Below are positions 39,479-50,600 of a stretch of DNA of 64,000 bases, one piece after another; the stretch's first letter is position 1, and every line of letters begins with the position of its first letter. The DNA is from Thysanoteuthis rhombus (lineage: Eukaryota > Mollusca > Cephalopoda > Oegopsida > Thysanoteuthidae). Below the pieces are notes generated by a model that worked only from the letters and a program-made list of their open reading frames with translations, was not told the DNA's origin and ran no database searches. Both the position numbers and the translations under genes were made by a program. The DNA lies in NCBI GenBank assembly GCA_963457665.1, contig OY735236.1:43285642-43349641 (forward strand). The letters are read 5' to 3'.

Positions 39479-40474
39479 TCACCTAGGGCGGAGGTCGAAC
39501 TGCCTAGGCTGGGGACCTGGTCGTTGCTGTGGTGGGTTTCTTAATGGTGGCCTCCCGCACCATTTAGTGGGGTACCCCTTCTTCTTACATCTCTGACAAA
39601 AGGGCACGTAGAAGTCATCCGGCAGGCCCTCCCTTCGGGGGCAAGTCTTCGCTCGGTGACCCCCTACACCACACATGTAGCATTTTAACCCATACGACCC
39701 AGGAACGCTTACATACCATCCATGGTTCATTGAGAATACTCGCCCGTCCGTCCTTGCTTCTCTTTCCCAGTCCTCCGGGCCCCCATAGTCCCTCGCTACC
39801 AGCTCTTTCATTAACTCCTCGTGGTCCACCGCCGCCCTTACCTCTTCCTCTAGGGTTGTAGGCTTAACTCTTGACACCTCTTTCTTCACGTCTATATAGT
39901 CCGACAATTTCTCTAAAAACTCTGACAACAATTGACCCTGTATCACTTGGGAACTTAAATCATCCTCCCCCTTAAAAATTATCCTTGCCTGGATCAACAT
40001 TTCATCCACTACATCCTTCCACCCCTTCTCTTTTGTCTTCCTTACTCTTCTCATCGCTCTTCTAGCATCGCAGATCGATTCTTCCCCCACATATCTTTCC
40101 TTCATCATTCCTTCGAACTCCGCTAGATTCATCCTCGGGATATCATCCCTGATATTCAGTGCATACCTGGCTGCCCTTCTCTTCGTGCAATTTACTGCAT
40201 AATCTATACTCTGTTCGTCTGTTAGTCTGTGCAATCTGCACCTCTGTCTAATATCGAACGCCCACTCGTCAAAATCCTCTTTCTTCCCTTCGTACATAAG
40301 TGGCTTTACGCCACTCATAAGGCTATCGAAAACTCTATTTTGGGCTAACTGTGGCCCCAAAAAACTTTCGCCTTGCTGTTTGTTTTCTAAGACCCCAGGG
40401 CCTTCTTCTGGTGGGGGGTTCCTTTCTTCTCTGACCCCCACTGCCCCTCTACCTCCTCGTTGTTCTCCTTCCAT
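39479..40474 (-). CDS. gag: Gag polyprotein with zinc knuckle
   Basis: A clean 331-codon frame starts at ATG 40472-40474. The product begins with a Gly/Glu/Pro-rich segment. A helical capsid-like region follows at about 45-230, with an FDEWAFDIRQR element like those of gypsy Gag proteins. A CCHC zinc knuckle follows (C265, C268, H273, C278; CYMCGVGGHRAKTC). A second, altered knuckle has Tyr in the His position (C293, C296, Y301, C306). The C-terminus is rich in Pro, Gln and Arg. Gag would form the particle and bind genomic RNA. The frame has no internal stop, unlike env. The nucleocapsid region seems to continue in the next frame, where another knuckle lies before the protease, so the natural product may have been longer through frameshifting. 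Confidence 0.88.
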   Translation of the reverse strand: MEGEQRGGRGAVGVREERNPPPEEGPGVLENKQQGESFLGPQLAQNRVFDSLMSGVKPLMYEGKKEDFDEWAFDIRQRCRLHRLTDEQSIDYAVNCTKRRAARYALNIRDDIPRMNLAEFEGMMKERYVGEESICDARRAMRRVRKTKEKGWKDVVDEMLIQARIIFKGEDDLSSQVIQGQLLSEFLEKLSDYIDVKKEVSRVKPTTLEEEVRAAVDHEELMKELVARDYGGPEDWEREARTDGRVFSMNHGWYVSVPGSYGLKCYMCGVGGHRAKTCPRREGLPDDFYVPFCQRCKKKGYPTKWCGRPPLRNPPQQRPGPQPRQFDLRPR

Positions 40475-41955
40475 TGATAAAAAATGCTGTTCAAAATTTT
40501 AGAGTAAAAAGGAAAAAAAACGATCGATCTACAATTGTCAAAAACACAATCCTAATCACTTAACAAATCAGCGAGGTTTCCAAGGCAAAAAACAGAAAAG
40601 GAATTGATAGCCAAAATGTATCTCACAAACAAGATCCTGCGTTCGTCCAGGGGGGTCTTCGCTGAAGGGTGTTACGGTGAGGAGAATTATATTTCCCTGT
40701 CACCGATAGGTATCATGCCCTAAAAGCCTGGTAATCCTTTTGTTCGTCTGTCGACGGATTCCTCTTCCACTCTGAGGGTTTCTTCTGCGGTGGATTCTTT
40801 TCCTCGGGTTTGGTTCCCTCTTCTTCCGTTTGGTCTGTAGTTTCTGGTGGTGGGGTCGATTTCCCTGGTCTCCTCGTCTTTTTCTTTCCAGTTGCGCTGT
40901 GATCGCCTATGGCCGGGCCTTCCCGTTGTGCTTTCAGGCGTGTATCCTGGTTGAAGCAGCAACAGTTGTGGTACTTAACCTATGGTGATGGCCTCAAAAA
41001 CTATATTAAACCAGCCGTGGTTTTGGGTTAGTAAAAGAAGGCAACAAGTCGGAATTTCGTTTAAATGTTTTATATAAAATATTGATTATCAATATCTCTG
41101 GAGACGGGAAATGCCTATTTGGAGTTAAAAAGAGAGGAGGCCGATTTTCATCTAAGTCAAACTGACGACTGGTCTCTCATGTCCCGAACAGTAGTCTACT
41201 GAATGGTAGCAGCGGTTGACGGTTACTAAGGGCGGCGTCTAATACGAGAGAGACTGGAAGCGATTCTCTTCTCCAAACTCAATTTTACTCTCTGCTGCTG
41301 TTACGAAAATCTCTCCTATTTACGCCCTTGGTATCAACACTGTTTTTCTTTGTAATTGATTTCCTTTCTTTCTTTTTCCTGTTATCTCAATCTTTCCCGA
41401 AAACCCCTAATATTGACCCTCATCCATCTCACGACGCAAGTCCATCAGAGATCATAAATCAGTCTCCCCTCTCTCAAGGACTCTGCAAATAACTTTTCTT
41501 TCATAAGCTTTACTCTTTCTCTCAGGACCCAAGACACTGGCCCTTACCTGGCCTAGTTTTTGAAACCCAGGGAAATGACAGAAGATATTAAATTGAGAAA
41601 GCACAGGTGCCCGCTCTTGGAAGCATGTAATTCTCACTTCCTACAGTATCTTCGAAAAACATATTGAGCCCTTATCTGGTCATCGAATCGGGAAGAAAAC
41701 TTTCTCCAAAAGCATCTGCTTTTGTAACCCAAGGACTTGACACAAGACACTAGATTGAAAAAGTACAGGTGACTCCAACCTGGAAGCACACAATTCTAAG
41801 TTTCCACAGTATCCTCAAAAAAAACATTATCCCTTTTAACACAAATATCTCCTATTGTAATAACCATAATAATTACTGGTAATAAGGATAGTAATTTTTG
41901 GTAACAGCCATAGTAATTTTAAGGACACGGGGGATCCTGGCCCCCTAGTGTCACA
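40475..41955 (-). promoter_or_regulatory. 5' LTR and leader of the retroelement
   Basis: The 1.48 kb between satellite B and the gag start. It begins on the minus strand with TGTGACACTAGGGGG, a typical TG terminus. A TATATAAAA element near 41068-41080 could be the LTR TATA box, which would make U3 about 0.88 kb. Without a second LTR the LTR end and primer-binding site cannot be fixed; I did not find a convincing tRNA-complementary PBS. A short basic open frame (80 codons, 40962-40720) lies in the leader and has no recognised function. Confidence 0.6.
41564..41815 (-). repeat. Imperfect direct repeat in the presumed U3 region
   Basis: Two related segments of about 87 bp, at 41564-41650 and 41728-41815, lie 164 bp apart. 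Both start AACCCA(G/A)GG on the plus strand and end with ACAGTATC. Shared blocks include ACAGGTG and TGGAAGCA. Duplicated U3 blocks often serve as enhancers in retroviral LTRs; that role is inferred here. Confidence 0.65.
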
Positions 41956-42434
41956 CATACACAAGTAAGCCGTCAAAAATAGTCTTTTGAATGGAATTTT
42001 TACTTATCGATTTTATGTGTTTTTTCTGGCGTAGTTGGACGTGCTGATTGCAATGGTACCATTGGATCGGGTGGATTTGATGTATTTTTCGATTAAGCCC
42101 AATTTGATGGAAATAGCCACAATTAACCAAAAATGCATTTCTAGCAAATACATAAGTAAGCCGTAAAAAATGGTCGTTTGAATGTCATTTTTACCTATCG
42201 ATTTTCTGGCTTTTTCTGGCGTAGTTTGACGTGCTGATTGCAACGGTACCATTGGATCAGGTGGATTTAATGTATTTTTCGATTCAGCCAAATCTGATGG
42301 AAATGGCCGATATTAACCAAAAATGCATTGTTACCGCAAACATCAGTGACATGTCAAAAATGGTCTTTTGAATGTCATTTTTACCAATCGATTTTATGGC
42401 TTTTTCTGGCGTAGTTTGGCGTGCTGATTACAAC
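41956..42434 (-). repeat. Satellite B between the retroelement 5' end and the first env insert
   Basis: About 2.5 monomers in minus orientation (TTTTTCTGGCGTAGTTTGAC landmarks). They run from the retroelement LTR edge to the block GTGCTGATTACAACGGT, where env sequence takes over. Confidence 0.92.
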
Positions 42435-43475
42435 GGTCCCATTTCCTCAGGGGGGACGGGGGTTGAATGTAATTGCCAAATACAAAATAGAAACGGAATT
42501 TATAGCATTTAACCTGGAAAGGACGAAATTCATGTTGTTAAGTAAGGAGGAGGCCGACGCCTGCAAGAAAGATTCTTTGGGCACTTGTTCCTCGTCAAGC
42601 CCTATATATGTGTCAGCGAATCACAGGTTGTGTGTGTTAGAGCTATTCAAGGGTAATAAGCACTTGATTGATAGCCAATGTCAGATCGAGGTGTACACCG
42701 ATACGATATTGCCGAAGGCTGTCAGTATTGCTGACGGGGTTTGGGTGGTGTCTACGCAAGAAGCTTTGTCCCTTTCTAAAGTGTGTGAGGGGGTTCCGAC
42801 TGAAAGTATTAATATACCACCGCCATTGAAAGTTATTAAACTGCCCTTGGGTTGCTCGGCTTATGGACCGTCAATCGCACTCCCTCCATATTACCAAGCT
42901 GAAGAAAAGTTTGAGGAACAAGACAAATTATTACGAATGATGACTAGTGATATTGGTAATTGGACGGACCTGTGGAGCCCATTAATCCATAGATTTAAAA
43001 ATGAAACCTTAAATAAGTTACCTCAGGTATTAAAGCCTGTAGAAAAGATCGATCTGCAGTCTTTAACGAGACAACTAGAGTTGATGAAGAAGGTGACAAA
43101 CCCCTGGGATGATAATGAAAATGTCATTGTGCTTTATTAACTTATCACTGCACTGTTTATGGCAGGGATAGCAATTATGCTATATGTATATGTTCGGGGT
43201 CTGGGTAGACGCAAGAAAACCTATATCAAAGTGAGAGTTTCTGGCGCATCGGAATTGGAGATGCCATTTAGTATCATTAACACAGGTATGACATATCTGC
43301 GTGACACTGAACTAGAACTACAAACTGTCGAGGAACACGACATTGAAAAGCAAAACGTTACTCGGAAACCGATGTTTTCTGCATATGAAAAGTAAGGAAA
43401 ATGTGAGGAGTGAGGAAAACGTGAAAAAAAAAATTGAAAATATAAGCAAATTATTAATTGGCAAGACACGCTGCT
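42435..43475 (+). pseudogene. env: Env C-terminal fragment captured in satellite B, copy 1
   Basis: This corresponds to 35280-34250 of the resident element in opposite orientation. The frame is open for 239 codons from a GTG in satellite sequence (42421) to TAA at 43138-43140; only the first six codons are satellite-derived and there is no ATG at the fusion. A second frame (43159-43395) continues in phase and holds the membrane anchor and tail, so the TAA separates the ectodomain from its anchor exactly as in the resident env. Where the resident copy has TAG (35259-35261) this copy has CGG. The left junction lies in GGTCCCATT, which resembles the satellite GGTACCATT. The right junction lies in CTAGTTCGGTGTGCTG, which resembles the satellite TAGTTCGACGTGCTG. 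No expression signal is seen. Confidence 0.9.
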
Positions 43476-44255
43476 AGTTCGGTGTGCTGATTGCAACGGT
43501 ACCATTGAATGGGATGCATTTGATGTATTTTTTGATTCAGCCCAATTTGATAGAAATAACATCAATTGACCGAAAATGCATTTCTAGCAGACACATCAGT
43601 AAGCCGTCAAAAATGGTGTTTTGAATGTCATTTTTACCGGTTGATTTTATGGCTTTTTCTGGCATAGTTCGACGTGCTGATTGCAACAGTACCATTGAAT
43701 CAGCTGCATTTGATGTATTTTTCGATTCAGCAAATTTAATTGAAATAGCCGCTATTGGTCGACAAGGCACTTCCAGCACATAAATAAGTGAGCCATCAAA
43801 AATGGTCTTTCGAATGTCATTTTTACCTATCGATTTAATGGCTTTTTCTGGCGTAGTTTGACGTGCTGATTGCAACGGTACCATTGAATCAGCTGCATTT
43901 GATGTATTTTTCGATTCAGCAAATTTAATTGAAATAGCCGCTATTGGTCGACAAGGCACTTCCAGCACATAAATAAGTGAGCCATCAAAAATGGTCTTTC
44001 GAATGTCATTTTTACCTATCGATTTAATGGCTTTTTCTGGCGTAGTTTGACGTGCTGATTGCAACGGTACCATTGGATCAGGTGGATTTAATGTATTTTT
44101 CGATTCAGCCAAATCTGATGGAAATGGCCGATATTAACCAAAAATGCATTGTTACCGCAAACATCAGTGACATGTCAAAAATGGTCTTTTGAATGTCATT
44201 TTTACCAATCGATTTTATGGCTTTTTCTGGCGTAGTTTGGCGTGCTGATTACAAC
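43476..44255 (-). repeat. Satellite B inside the composite unit, first copy
   Basis: About four monomers in minus orientation. Two of them are 189 bp long, because CAGCAAATTT replaces CAGCCCAATTT-type sequence. This keeps one reading frame open through several repeats (43537-44112, 191 codons, minus strand). Confidence 0.9.
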
Positions 44256-45296
44256 GGTCCCATTTCCTCAGGGGGGACGGGGGTTGAATGTAATTGCCAA
44301 ATACAAAATAGAAACGGAATTTATAGCATTTAACCTGGAAAGGACGAAATTCATGTTGTTAAGTAAGGAGGAGGCCGACGCCTGCAAGAAAGATTCTTTG
44401 GGCACTTGTTCCTCGTCAAGCCCTATATATGTGTCAGCGAATCACAGGTTGTGTGTGTTAGAGCTATTCAAGGGTAATAAGCACTTGATTGATAGCCAAT
44501 GTCAGATCGAGGTGTACACCGATACGATATTGCCGAAGGCTGTCAGTATTGCTGACGGGGTTTGGGTGGTGTCTACGCAAGAAGCTTTGTCCCTTTCTAA
44601 AGTGTGTGAGGGGGTTCCGACTGAAAGTATTAATATACCACCGCCATTGAAAGTTATTAAACTGCCCTTGGGTTGCTCGGCTTATGGACCGTCAATCGCA
44701 CTCCCTCCATATTACCAAGCTGAAGAAAAGTTTGAGGAACAAGACAAATTATTACGAATGATGACTAGTGATATTGGTAATTGGACGGACCTGTGGAGCC
44801 CATTAATCCATAGATTTAAAAATGAAACCTTAAATAAGTTACCTCAGGTATTAAAGCCTGTAGAAAAGATCGATCTGCAGTCTTTAACGAGACAACTAGA
44901 GTTGATGAAGAAGGTGACAAACCCCTGGGATGATAATGAAAATGTCATTGTGCTTTATTAACTTATCACTGCACTGTTTATGGCAGGGATAGCAATTATG
45001 CTATATGTATATGTTCGGGGTCTGGGTAGACGCAAGAAAACCTATATCAAAGTGAGAGTTTCTGGCGCATCGGAATTGGAGATGCCATTTAGTATCATTA
45101 ACACAGGTATGACATATCTGCGTGACACTGAACTAGAACTACAAACTGTCGAGGAACACGACATTGAAAAGCAAAACGTTACTCGGAAACCGATGTTTTC
45201 TGCATATGAAAAGTAAGGAAAATGTGAGGAGTGAGGAAAACGTGAAAAAAAAAATTGAAAATATAAGCAAATTATTAATTGGCAAGACACGCTGCT
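44256..45296 (+). pseudogene. env: Env C-terminal fragment captured in satellite B, copy 2
   Basis: This is identical by eye to copy 1, shifted by 1821 bp: the 239-codon frame at 44242-44961, TAA at 44959-44961, the anchor and tail frame at 44980-45216, and the same satellite junctions at about 44256 and 45295. It shares copy-specific changes with copy 1 against the resident env, for example Gly for Glu near the middle and Lys for Glu near the end. The two copies therefore arose by duplication after capture, not by two captures. Confidence 0.9.
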
Positions 45297-46449
45297 AGTT
45301 CGGTGTGCTGATTGCAACGGTACCATTGAATGGGATGCATTTGATGTATTTTTTGATTCAGCCCAATTTGATAGAAATAACATCAATTGACCGAAAATGC
45401 ATTTCTAGCAGACACATCAGTAAGCCGTCAAAAATGGTGTTTTGAATGTCATTTTTACCGGTTGATTTTATGGCTTTTTCTGGCATAGTTCGACGTGCTG
45501 ATTGCAACAGTACCATTGAATCAGCTGCATTTGATGTATTTTTCGATTCAGCAAATTTAATTGAAATAGCCGCTATTGGTCGACAAGGCACTTCCAGCAC
45601 ATAAATAAGTGAGCCATCAAAAATGGTCTTTCGAATGTCATTTTTACCTATCGATTTAATGGCTTTTTCTGGCGTAGTTTGACGTGCTGATTGCAACGGT
45701 ACCATTGAATCAGCTGCATTTGATGTATTTTTCGATTCAGCAAATTTAATTGAAATAGCCGCTATTGGTCGACAAGGCACTTCCAGCACATAAATAAGTG
45801 AGCCATCAAAAATGGTCTTTCGAATGTCATTTTTACCTATCGATTTAATGGCTTTTTCTGGCGTAGTTTGACGTGCTGATTGCAACGGTACCATTGAATC
45901 AGCTGCATTTGATGTATTTTTCGATTCAGCAAATTTAATTGAAATAGCCGCTATTGGTCGACAAGGCACTTCCAGCACATAAATAAGTGAGCCATCAAAA
46001 ATGGTCTTTCGAATGTCATTTTTACCTATCGATTTAATGGCTTTTTCTGGCGTAGTTTGACGAGCTGATTGCAACGGTACCATTGGATCGGATGGATTTA
46101 ATGTATTTTTCGATTCAGCCCAATTTGATGGATAGAGCCAATATTGACCAAAAATGCATTTTTACCACACACATCAGTAAGCCGTCAAAAGTGGTCTTTT
46201 GAATGTCATTTTTACCTCTCGATTTTATTGCTTTTTCTGGCGTAGATTGACGTGCTGATTGCAACAGTACCATTGAATCAGCTGCATTTGATGTATTTTT
46301 CGAATAAGCTTAATTTGATGGAAATAGCTGCTATTGGTCAAGAAGGCACTTCTAGCACATAAATAAGTGAGCCATCAAAAATGGTCTTTTGAATGTCATT
46401 TTTACCTCTCGATTTTATGGCTATTTCTGGCGTGCTTTGACGTGCTGAT

Positions 46450-47640
46450 TGCAACTCTTCCATTTAATTGGGTGCATTAGATGTATTTTTCGATTACACC
46501 TTATTTGATGGTAATAGCTGCTATTGGTCGAGGAGGCACTTCTAGTGCATACATAAGTGATCCGTTAAAAATGGTCTTTTGAATGTCACTTTCACCTATC
46601 GATTTTATGGCTTTATCTAGTGTAGTGTGACGTGTTGATTGCAACAGTACCATTGAATCGGATGCATTTGATGTATTTTTCGATTCAGCCAAATTTGATT
46701 GAAATAACCACAATTAACCAAAAATACATTTATACCACACACATCTGTAAGCCATCAAAAATGGTAATTTGAATGTCATTTTTACCTGTTGATTTTATGG
46801 GTTTTTCTGGCGTAGATTGACGTGCTGATAGCAACGTTACCATTGGATCGGGTGGATTCGATGTATTTTTCGATTCAGCTTAATTTGATGTAAATAGGCG
46901 CTATTGGTCAAGAAGGCACTTCTAGCACATACATAAGTAAGCCTTCAAAAATTGTCTTTTGAATATCATTTTTACCTCTCGATTTTATGGCTAATTCTGG
47001 CGTAGTTTGACGTGCTGATTGCAACTGTTCCATTTAAATTGGTGCATTAGATGTATTTTTCAATTACAACTTATTTGATGGTGATAGCTGCTATTGGTCG
47101 AGGAGGCACTTCTAGTGCATACATAAGTGAGCCATTAAAAATGGTGTTTTGAATGTAACTTTCACCTATCGATTTTATGGCTTTATCTAGTGTAGTGTGA
47201 CGTGTTGATTGCAACAGTACCATTGAATCGGATGCATTTGATGTATTTTTCGATTCAGCCAAATTTGATTGAAATAACCACAATTAACCAAAAATACATT
47301 CATACCACACACATCTGTAAGCCATCAAAAATGGTAATTTGAATGTCATTTTTACCTGTTGATTTTATGGGTTTTTCTGGCGTAGTTTGACGTGCTGATA
47401 GCAACGGTACCATTGGATCGGGTGGATTCGATGTATTTTTCGATTCAGCCTAATTTGATGTAAATAGGCGCTATTGGTCAAGAAGGCACTTCTAGCACAT
47501 ACATAAGTAAGCCTTCAAAAATTGTCTTTTGAATATCATTTTTACCTCTCGATTTTATGGCTAATTCTGGCGTAGTTTGACGTGCTGATTGCAACTGTTC
47601 CATTTAAATTGGTGCATTAGATGTATTTTTCGATTACAAC
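46450..47640 (-). repeat. Three-monomer (570-bp) higher-order repeat
   Basis: A variant with GGTGCATTAGATGTATTTTT recurs near 46470, 47040 and 47610. The neighbouring copies 46501-46713 and 47071-47283 are nearly identical, giving an offset of 570 bp. Confidence 0.75.
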
Positions 47641-50600
47641 TTATTTGATGGTGATAGCTGCTATTGGTCGAGAAGGCACTTCTAGCATATACGTAAGTAA
47701 GCCATCAAAGATGGTGTTTAGAATGTCATTTTCACTTATCGATTTTATGTTTATTTCTGGCGTAGTTTGACGTGCAGATTGCAACAGTACCATTGAATCG
47801 GCTGAATTTGATGTATTTTTCGAATAAGCTTAATTTGATGGAAATAGCCGTTATTGGTCGAAGAGGCACTTCTAGCACATACATAAGTGAGCCATCAAAA
47901 ATAGTGTTTTGAATGTCATTTTTACCTATCGATTTTATGGCTATTTCTGGCGTAGTTTGATGTGCTGATTGCAGCTGTACCATTGGATCGGGTGGATTTG
48001 ATGTATTTTTTGATTGAGCCCAATTTGATGGAAATAACATTAATTGACCGAATGCATTCTTAGCACATACATAAGTAAGCCGTCAAAAATGGTCTTTTGA
48101 ATGTCATTTTTACCGATTGATTTTATGGCTTTTTCTGGCATATTTCGACGTGCCGATTGCAACGGTACCATTGAATCGGCTGCATTTGATGTATTTTTCA
48201 ATTCAGCCCAAATTGATGGAAATAGCAACAGTTGACTGAAAATGCATTTTTACCACACACATCAGTAAGCTGTCAAAAATGGTCTTTTGAATGTCATTTT
48301 CACATATTGATTTTATGGCTTTTTCTGTTGTAGTTTGACGTGCTGATTGCAAAGGTACCATTGAATCAGCTGCATTTGATGTATTTTTCGATTCAGCTTA
48401 ATTTGATGGAAATAGCCGCTATTGGTAGAGAGGGCATTTCTAGCACACACATAAGTGAGCCATCAGAAATAGTCTTTAGAATGTCATTTTTACCTATTGA
48501 TTTTTTGGCTATTTCTGGCGTGGTTCGACGTGCTGATTGCAACTGTACCATTCCATCAGGTGGAATTGATGCATTTTCTGATTTAGCCAAATTTGATGGA
48601 AATATCCACGATTGACCAAAAATGCATTTTTACCACACACATCAGTAAGGTGTCAAAAATGATGTTTCAATGCCATTTTAACTCTCGATTTTATGGCTTG
48701 TTCTGTTGGAGTTTGACGTGCTGATTGGAACAGTACCATTGGATGGGGTGGAATTGATGAATTTTTCGATTCAGCCCAATTTGATGGAAATAGCCACAAT
48801 TGACTGAAAATGCATTTCTAGCACATATATAAGTAAGCCGTAAAAATGGTCTTTTGAACGTCATATTTATCAATCAATTTCACAATTGGATTGGCTGCAT
48901 TTGATGTATTTTTTGATTCAGCCTAATTTGATGGAAATAGCCGCTATATGTCGAGAAGGCACTTCTAGCACATACATAAGTGAGCCATCAAAGATGGTCT
49001 TTTGAATGTCATTTTTACCTAACGATTTTATGGCTTTTTTTTGGCGTAGTTTGACGTGATGATTCCAACAGTACCATTGAATCGGCTGCATTTGATGAAT
49101 ATTTGGAATAAGCCTAATTTGATGGTAAAAGTCGTTTTGGTCAAGAAGGCACTTCTAGTACATACATAGGGGAGTCATCAAAAATGGTCTTTTTAATCTC
49201 ATTTTTACCTTTCAATTTTTTGGCTATTTCTGGCGTAGTTTGACGTGCTGATTGCAACTGTACCATTGGATCGGGTGGAATTGATGTATCTTTTGATTTA
49301 GCCCAATTTGATGGAAATAGCTGATATTGGTCAAAAAGGCACTTGAAGCACATACATAAGTGAGATGTCAAAAAAAGTGTTTTGAATGTCATTTTTTCCT
49401 ATCGATTTTATGGCTTTTTCTGGCGTAGTTTGACGTGCTGATTGCAACATTACCATTGAATTTGCTCCATTCGATGTATTTTTGTTTTAGCCCAATTTGA
49501 TCAGAATAGTCAAAATTGACCGAAAATGCATTTCTAGCACATACATAATCAAGCCGTCAAAAATGGTGTTTTCAATGTCATTTCTACCTAGCGATTTTAT
49601 GGCTTTTTCTGGCGTAGTTTGACGTACTGATTGCAAAGGTACCATTAAATCCGCTGCATTTGATGTATTTATTGATTCAGCCTAATTTGATGGAAATAGC
49701 CAATATTGACCGAAAATGCATTTCTACCGCACACATCAGTAAGCCGTCAAAAATGGTCTTTTGAATGTCATTTTTACCGATCGATTTTATGGCTTTTTCT
49801 GGCTTAAGTTGACGTGCTGATTGCAACAGTACCATTGGATGAGGTGGATATGATGCATTTTTCGATTCAGCCCAAATTGACGGAAATAGCCGTTATTGGT
49901 CGAGAAGGCACTTCCAGCACATACATAAGTGAGCCGTCAAAAATGGTCTTTTGAATGTCATTCTTACCTATCGATTTTATGGCTTTTTTTTTTGGCGTAG
50001 TTTGACGTGCTGATTGCAACGGTACCATTGGATCAGGTTGATTTTATGTATTTTTCGATTCAGTGCAATTTAATGAAAATAGCCAATATTGACCGAAAAT
50101 GCAATTTTACCACACATAAGTGAGCCGTCAAAAATGGTCTTTTGAATGTCATTTTTACCTATCGATTTTATGGCTTTTTCTGGCGTAGTTTGACGTGCTG
50201 ATTGCAAAGGTACCATTGGATTGGGTGGATTTGATGTATTCTCAGATTCATCCTCATTTGATGGAAATAGCCGCTCTTGGTCGACAAGGCACTTCTAGCA
50301 CATACATAAGTGAGCCATCAAAAATGGTCTTTTCAATGTCATTTTTACCTATCGATTTTATGGCTATTTCTGGCGTAGTTAGACATGCTGATTGCAACTG
50401 TACCATATGATTAGATGGGATTGATGTATTTTTCAATCGAGCCCAATTTAATGGAAATTGCCACAATTGACCGAAAATGCATTTTTAGCACATACAGAAT
50501 TAAGCCATCAAAAAAGGTCTTTTGAATGACATTTTCACCGATCGATTTTATATTTTTTTCTTGCGTAGTTTGACGTGCTGATTGCAACATTACCATTGAA

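Larger units (their letters stand above)
34240..41955 (-). mobile_element. Defective env-containing Ty3/gypsy (metavirus) retroelement
   Basis: Read on the minus strand, the order is LTR/leader (41955-40475), gag (40474-39479), protease region (39375-38674), the end of RNase H plus integrase (38681-36942), a spacer, and env (36234-34326). This gag-pro-(RT)-RH-IN-env order and the protein motifs identify a Ty3/gypsy element of the retrovirus-like, env-bearing kind. Reverse transcriptase and most of RNase H are missing between protease and integrase, so the copy cannot be autonomous. The 5' end starts with TGTGACACTAGGGGG directly against satellite B. The 3' end stops about 85 bp after the env frame with no LTR, so target-site duplications and LTR divergence cannot be read. 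The integrase keeps its catalytic residues while env has several stops. Confidence 0.93.
42246..45887 (+). repeat. Tandem satellite-env composite unit (period 1821 bp, two copies)
   Basis: Units 42246-44066 and 44067-45887 each hold about 190 bp of satellite, about 1.04 kb of env and about 590 bp of satellite. All landmarks are 1821 bp apart (42421/44242, 43159/44980, 43474/45295). Over the env part I saw no difference between the two units. After the env part, the second unit has one more 189-bp satellite copy than the first. The composite therefore behaves as a higher-order satellite repeat with a retroviral component. Confidence 0.9.

Noticed and set aside
40475..41000. Primer-binding site complementary to a tRNA 3' end
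   Set aside because: Several TGG-starting stretches exist, but none could be matched to a tRNA with confidence and the LTR end is undefined.
34240..41955. Clean LTR-retrotransposon insertion with two LTRs and target-site duplication
   Set aside because: Only one LTR-like end is seen. The 3' end is cut near env, and the flanking satellite is in opposite orientation on the two sides.
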